A DNA stretch of 64,000 bases, taken from Saccharospirillum sp039982735. GTDB lineage: Bacteria > Pseudomonadota > Gammaproteobacteria > Pseudomonadales > Natronospirillaceae. The notes below the pieces were generated by a model. It did not search any database and was not told the DNA's origin. It worked only from the letters and a program-made list of their open reading frames with translations. This document shows positions 60,220-64,000 of the stretch, piece after piece (the first letter of the stretch is position 1; every line of letters starts with the position of its first letter). A program made the position numbers and the translations under genes. The stretch spans positions 1-64,000 of the forward strand of contig NZ_JBDWXV010000003.1 in NCBI RefSeq assembly GCF_039982735.1. The letters are read 5' to 3'.

Positions 60220-61326
60220 ATGACTCAGAAAATCACACCTGATGCAGACAATCTACCGACCTCAAAAGAAAACAAGAGGAAGTGGGAAAAGGTTGAGTAT
60301 GTTGGAATGACATTGCTATCGTTATGTATGCTCTTCCTTTTAATATCGCCTACCAGCCTTTCGGGCCTGTTCAATTCCATTCTGGACTCAGTACGCCCTG
60401 TTGTAGTGGATGTTTTTCTAACTGGAGTAGTTGGCACTGCAATCATCGCCAGCGTGATTATAGGTCGACTTCTTGAACGTCTTGGTTTTACCGATGCTCT
60501 CGTAAGAATCTTCGTTCCTGCGATGAAGGTGATTCGTGTTAATCCGGCCGTCATAATTCCGAGCATCTACAATATTTTCGGCGATATCAATGCAGCGGGT
60601 AGAATTTCAGGACCTATCCTTAAAAAAGCACATGCAACCAAGGATGAGCAGAAAATCGCTGTAGCGACTATGGTCCAATCACAACAATCATTTTCTACTT
60701 TCATGCTGGGCTTGATGGCTTTGACTTTTGCTGATGTAAATGTCTTCGCCGTCATACTCATCGCTGTGTTTTCCCCGCTCTTTGTTTCGCCGCTTATTTT
60801 GTCAAAATTGGTCTTTAGAAACGTTAAAACCGTTGAAATCAGCACTCTACCGAGATTCACACCAAGAACGGAGTTTATGCCAATGCTATTTAGCGCAGCC
60901 CGTGAAGGTGTAGAGCTTCTGCTGCTCATATTGATTCCAGCAGTAGCCCTGGTATTTGCCGTAATAGGGATACTCGAATATATTGGTATCTGGCAGCCAA
61001 TGGAGGCAATGTTAGGACAAGCAATGCTCCTTTTGAACATTCATCCAGAAACCGGTGTACTTTCGGTCCTTGTAAGTCCAACACTGGCAATGGGCACCCT
61101 TCAAGGAATTGCTGCCGATCTAGACCCTTCGTTGGTCATCGGTTCCTTTGTGTTAGCTTCATCCGGTCTTCCACTGTCAGCCGTCTTTGGGCAAATTCCA
61201 GTCGTGTGGGCGGAATGCTCTGACCTTAGCGAGCGAGAAGCTATGGGTGCTGCGGTTCTAGGCATATGCATGCGGTTGTTGTCAGCGTTTTTAATTGCAT
61301 TCTTCTTGACGCCGATACTAGTTTAA
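60220..61326 (+). CDS. Nucleoside-recognition (GATE) domain membrane protein
   Basis: 368 residues with about eight membrane segments. IIGRLLERLGFTDALVRIFV, then RVNPAVIIPSIYNIFGDINA and VQSQQSFSTFMLGLMALTFA, resemble nucleoside-recognition membrane proteins, also similar to a family named after CD0519/CD1768. It is 26 bp behind the NIF3-like gene with GAGG upstream, so both are in one operon. A transport role is inferred. Confidence 0.7.
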   Translation: MTQKITPDADNLPTSKENKRKWEKVEYVGMTLLSLCMLFLLISPTSLSGLFNSILDSVRPVVVDVFLTGVVGTAIIASVIIGRLLERLGFTDALVRIFVPAMKVIRVNPAVIIPSIYNIFGDINAAGRISGPILKKAHATKDEQKIAVATMVQSQQSFSTFMLGLMALTFADVNVFAVILIAVFSPLFVSPLILSKLVFRNVKTVEISTLPRFTPRTEFMPMLFSAAREGVELLLLILIPAVALVFAVIGILEYIGIWQPMEAMLGQAMLLLNIHPETGVLSVLVSPTLAMGTLQGIAADLDPSLVIGSFVLASSGLPLSAVFGQIPVVWAECSDLSEREAMGAAVLGICMRLLSAFLIAFFLTPILV

Positions 61327-62127
61327 AGAATTTTAACAGAAATCTGATAAGGGCTACTGCCTCCTAGTAGCCTAGGTTGAATCATAACCACTTAGGGAAT
61401 ATCTCACTAATTGATATACGGCAGATAAGAGTTTAATAGACTTTTCAAGTATTCCTGCCGTATATTCAGTCGTATATTGAACCCTTTATTTCCTTGTGAA
61501 ATTGAACACCGCTTGTATTATTCTCGACAGCAAGACTTTTAGTCAAGAAGATAGTTGGATTTTCCTTTAGTCCAGTATCATGCTGTTCGAAAACCGGATA
61601 GTAGTGTCAAATCGTTGTCGTGCCTTGTCTAAGGCTGTCTGGACTCAATTCAACGTCAACATTCTAGTATATTGCCATGGTCACTTAGTTGCTATTTGTA
61701 GCTTCACGTGACTCATATCTTCAATGAGCCCTCTTGTCATCGAATCAGGTTCAAGTTGCCTAAGCTTCTGACCACTACCACACAAAGTTTCTCTCAAGCG
61801 TTTGTATAGCCGAGAAAAGTAGGGTGTGAACCAAAAGTATTAATTAGGTCGAGACAATAATGGACATGACAACGGCCATATCAGTGTAAGGGCAATAAAA
61901 ATTCAGCAAGAGCTGTAGTAAACCTTCCAGTGATCTTCGCCAATTGACTGAGTCGGTTCTAATTGAGGTTTTTTAACTTTTCTAGGAGCTATAGCTACTT
62001 ATATGGCACCATATCGAGAAACACTCTCATTCAATCTCATGTATACACTTAGCACCTTCACCGTGACTGGCATTGAGCGTGTCGCCAAATCAATCATAGT
62101 TAAACAGACTGATTCACAGAACCAATG
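61327..62127. other. Gene-free AT-rich segment near the right island end
   Basis: About 800 nt without supported coding sequence. It may be decayed mobile-element DNA, but no transposase or integrase can be recognised. Confidence 0.5.
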
Positions 62128-62388
62128 CTAAACCCCCCGACCGACTGGTTTTGTTGGTGAGCTCAAACCTACCATGTCTTCGATCGATGGTAATTCGTCC
62201 TCAGAAACCTTGGCTATCGAATCTTCCAGGCTGAGACTTCTATTCGAGCGGAGCTCTACGCTACCATCAGACACTGTCACTGATAGCTCTTCACTAACTT
62301 TCCACTAAGTTTCCTCAAAAAGGTCGGCGGGCAGCGTAATAACCTTTGAGCCTCCAACCTTCCGATTTTTTGTTGTCCATTGCAACAT
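62128..62388 (-). pseudogene. Broken AbrB/MazE-type antitoxin gene
   Basis: 86 codons on the minus strand from the ATG at 62388 to the TAG at 62128, with an in-frame TAG at codon 28. The translation has KVGGSKVITLPADLFEE, the SpoVT/AbrB DNA-binding pattern of MazE-like antitoxins, then LSVTVSDGSVELRSNRSLSL, and an acidic tail with SEDELPSIEDMVG. No ribosome-binding site or toxin gene is evident downstream. It is a relic of a toxin-antitoxin module. Confidence 0.65.
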
Positions 62389-62499
62389 TTTGAATATCTC
62401 CAGAGTGGCTGACCTATCCAACTTAAAACTGCTGATTTGGCTGTACAGCAGATTGCCACCCCAATGCCCCTAGCCATTCGGATCCGCACCGTAATGGCT

Positions 62500-62560
62500 C
62501 AATGCCCGCACTGCTGCGGCGGCGGCCCTTTTCCAACTGGTTCGGGATATTGACTAACTG
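62500..62560 (-). pseudogene. Possible transposase fragment
   Basis: A short minus-strand frame reads EKGRRRSSAGIEP, similar to the R-R-R-x-x-x-IEP motif near the end of IS5-type transposases. The frame then diverges. Very weak, given only for orientation. Confidence 0.2.
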
Positions 62561-62769
62561 GACAGGAATAACCCCAACCCTGCACTGCTTCTCGGTGCAT
62601 GAAACCGACTAGTGAGGGTCATGGACCATTAATTTTAAGTGACCATATGCTCTAAGAATACCTAAAAAATTTTAAAACCCGGAAAGTCATTGTTTAAGCG
62701 GTTTTAGGCCATGTACCAAATCGTAGGCTCAGGGAGTCTAATATTTTACTATGTCTATTCTGTCATCTT

Positions 62770-62808
62770 AACCTTGTCAAGGTTGGGGTCGCGAGTTCGA
62801 ATCTCGTT
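62770..62808 (+). repeat. Right 39-nt direct repeat (3' half of tRNA-Gly, putative attR)
   Basis: AACCTTGTCAAGG, then the TCGCGAGTTCGAATCTCGTT part of the T arm, equals 41770-41808 except for T instead of C in the anticodon (GTC). It continues with GCGATTTCCA, keeping the CCA end at the same distance but losing the Gly acceptor strand. It has no 5' half, so it is a fragment rather than a gene. Confidence 0.7.
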
Positions 62809-62966
62809 GCGATTTCCACATATAGTAGTCGGCCTACAGGTACTCTTTGACAACAGGGGTTTCAGTCAGATCAATCCAGTTGCTTTCCCTCCCTCCATTC
62901 GCAGACAATTTCGTCAAACACCCCGTGAATACTTTACCCAACAGTTCGGGTACCCTTCTCACCAAC

Positions 62967-63773
62967 ATGACTGAAGACATCGGACTTAACACTATGCTGG
63001 ACCACCTGAACCATCAGTTGGCAACGGAGCTGGAGAATTCACCAAAGTCGCCCAAATATCTGTGTCTGCGTGACGCTGTGCTGGCATTGATCGTTGCCGA
63101 TACCCTGCCAGCAGGGACAAAACTACCCACTGAGCAGGCGCTTGCAGAGTCGTTACCATTGAGCCTGGGTACCATTCAGAAAGGCCTCAAGTCTCTGGTA
63201 GACAGTGGCGACCTCGTCCGTCAGCGTCGCCACGGCACCTTCGTTGCCGATATCGACCACAACCGGGAAATCGGCACCCCAGCTTTTCAGTTTTTCCGGC
63301 CCGACGGGACCCAGGTCAAACTGGTATTCATCACCTTGCTGAAACGAGAGAGTTTGAACAAGCCTGGCCCGTGGCAAGATCATCTGGGAAGCTGTTCTGA
63401 AGGGTATGTTCATCTGGTCAGACAGGACCAGATAGATGGTGCATTTCAATGCCATACCGAAGTCTATCTCAGAGCAGACCGGGCGAAGGGATTACTGGAT
63501 GTCGATCAGGAGCAACTGGAACATGAAACCCTGATCCCCCTCTTGCAGGCATCGGGAACGGTGCACGCCTGGCGCGCCGTCAACCGGCTGACTCAGCTGA
63601 CACTCCCCAAAACGGTACAGGCGACGGTATGGCCTGGTAGTTCGCCTCAGGACTACCACGGCCTGAGACTGGAAACGCATTATCAAACCGATCAGGGCGA
63701 TACCTTTGCCTGGCAGATCATGCACATCCCCCATAATGACTACAGCATTTCAATGACAACCCAATCCTCCTAA
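62967..63773 (+). CDS. HutC-type GntR transcriptional regulator
   Basis: 268 residues from the ATG at 62967; the frame extends to 62847 and an ATG at 62994 is also possible, as no start has a clear ribosome-binding site. A winged helix has YLCLRDAVLALIVADTLPAG, then LPTEQALAESLPLSLGTIQK and GDLVRQRRHGTFV, the GntR pattern. The C-terminal UTRA-like domain (about 115-265) binds a small effector in relatives such as PhnF. It lies just outside the proposed island and may regulate the gene that starts beyond the window. Confidence 0.8.
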   Translation: MTEDIGLNTMLDHLNHQLATELENSPKSPKYLCLRDAVLALIVADTLPAGTKLPTEQALAESLPLSLGTIQKGLKSLVDSGDLVRQRRHGTFVADIDHNREIGTPAFQFFRPDGTQVKLVFITLLKRESLNKPGPWQDHLGSCSEGYVHLVRQDQIDGAFQCHTEVYLRADRAKGLLDVDQEQLEHETLIPLLQASGTVHAWRAVNRLTQLTLPKTVQATVWPGSSPQDYHGLRLETHYQTDQGDTFAWQIMHIPHNDYSISMTTQSS

Positions 63774-63793
63774 ACGCCTCTCGCTGAGGCGTT
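63773..63793 (+). terminator. Hairpin after the HutC-type regulator
   Basis: AACGCCTC/GAGGCGTT arms of 8 bp with a 5-nt loop at the stop codon. No U-run, so termination efficiency is uncertain. Confidence 0.45.
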
Positions 63794-63871
63794 CAAGCCC
63801 CGGCCAACAGAGCACCGTCACACGACTCAACACGACCTGCCACTCCCAGTGTATCTGTCGCTTACAATCTT

Positions 63872-63885
63872 ATACTATATAGTAT
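63872..63885. promoter_or_regulatory. Perfect palindrome ATACTATATAGTAT
   Basis: 14-nt perfect palindrome touching the -35 element of the promoter at 63885. The position suits binding of the neighbouring HutC-type GntR regulator, which usually recognises GTxTAxAC-like palindromes. Confidence 0.6.
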
Positions 63886-63914
63886 TGACATTACTGCGAA
63901 TCCGTAGATATACT
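63885..63914 (+). promoter_or_regulatory. Sigma70 promoter pointing out of the window
   Basis: -35 TTGACA (63885-63890), 18-nt spacer, -10 TATACT (63909-63914). Strong match. It should drive a rightward gene beyond position 64000. Confidence 0.7.
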
Positions 63915-63920
63915 CCGGCA

Positions 63921-63959
63921 AAGTCTCATATCCAAAACTAAATATCATATATGAGACTT
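63921..63959. promoter_or_regulatory. 11-bp inverted repeat downstream of the promoter
   Basis: AAGTCTCATAT (63921-63931) and ATATGAGACTT (63949-63959) are perfect inverted arms with a 17-nt spacer, right after the expected transcription start. An operator or an mRNA hairpin. Confidence 0.6.
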
Positions 63960-64000
63960 GCATCTGACCTTTCCAACATCAGTGGCAGGAGGGTATGTCA

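Larger units (their letters stand above)
41819..62769. mobile_element. Probable genomic island inserted at tRNA-Gly
   Basis: Bounded by the tRNA-Gly gene and a direct 39-nt copy of its 3' half. Gene content is accessory (regulators, transporters, an oxygenase system), base composition is visibly more AT-rich than the left part of the window, and intergenic gaps are longer. Near the right end there is a broken AbrB-type antitoxin and about 1.4 kb without genes. No integrase, relaxase or transposase gene was found, so the island would be immobile now. The boundaries are inferred from the repeat alone. Confidence 0.55.

Noticed and set aside
62277..62489. 70-codon minus-strand frame
   Set aside because: It overlaps the antitoxin relic in another frame and has no recognisable features.
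41819..62769. Integrase, transposase or CRISPR array in the island
   Set aside because: All sizeable frames were examined; none has recombinase motifs, and no regularly spaced repeats were seen.

Overview
The window looks like chromosomal DNA of a gammaproteobacterium, probably a marine Oceanospirillales-type organism. That is inferred from the complete type VI secretion (T6SS) locus, the yejABEF, slyD, tpx and thiBPQ genes, and the style of the dispersed palindromes; the exact genus cannot be read from the sequence. The first 41 kb have compact, GC-rich operons. From about 41.8 kb the DNA is visibly more AT-rich, intergenic gaps are longer and gene content turns accessory.

1-20.6 kb: one minus-strand T6SS locus read tssJ-K-L-M-tagF-A-B-C-D(hcp)-E-F-G-H(clpV)-I(vgrG), followed by a second vgrG cut by the window edge. 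All 13 core components (TssA to TssM) and the accessory TagF are present. Most junctions overlap or are short; hcp alone has a long, strongly folded 320-nt leader. 20.6-25.7 kb: an outer-membrane-type barrel protein, a lipoprotein with a TolB-like propeller, a small membrane protein, two divergent paralogous phosphoribosyltransferases, a long palindromic repeat and a hotdog thioesterase.

25.7-41.2 kb: the thiamine ABC transporter thiBPQ behind a TPP riboswitch, with a divergent thiamine-kinase-like gene; ltaE, tpx, slyD; a COG0523 zinc GTPase behind a Zur-type box; an EamA exporter; yejABEF; and a DUF454 protein. A tRNA-Glu/tRNA-Gly operon with a clear sigma70 promoter follows, and includes a broken tRNA-Gly copy.

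41.8-62.8 kb: a probable genomic island. Its left end is the intact tRNA-Gly, and a 39-nt copy of that tRNA's 3' half (one mismatch) lies in direct orientation exactly 21,000 bp to the right. No integrase is visible. The island carries two GntR/FCD regulators and a metabolic system built around a heme-oxygenase-like diiron oxidase/oxygenase (HDO) in which all six expected metal ligands can be placed. With it are an aldehyde dehydrogenase, a GlcG/HbpS-like protein, a three-part [2Fe-2S] electron-transfer set, a NadX-like dehydrogenase, a RidA-like protein, a creatininase-family hydrolase, several permeases and an NIF3-like protein. Five copies of the palindrome TTGGTATACCAA (or close variants) precede its transcription units, so one GntR protein probably controls the regulon. 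This HDO system is the best candidate in the window for something undescribed. The NIF3-like gene also has a terminator so close to its start codon that conditional read-through seems required.

62.8-64 kb: beyond the repeat, a HutC-type GntR regulator is followed by a promoter with two palindromes that points to a gene outside the window.
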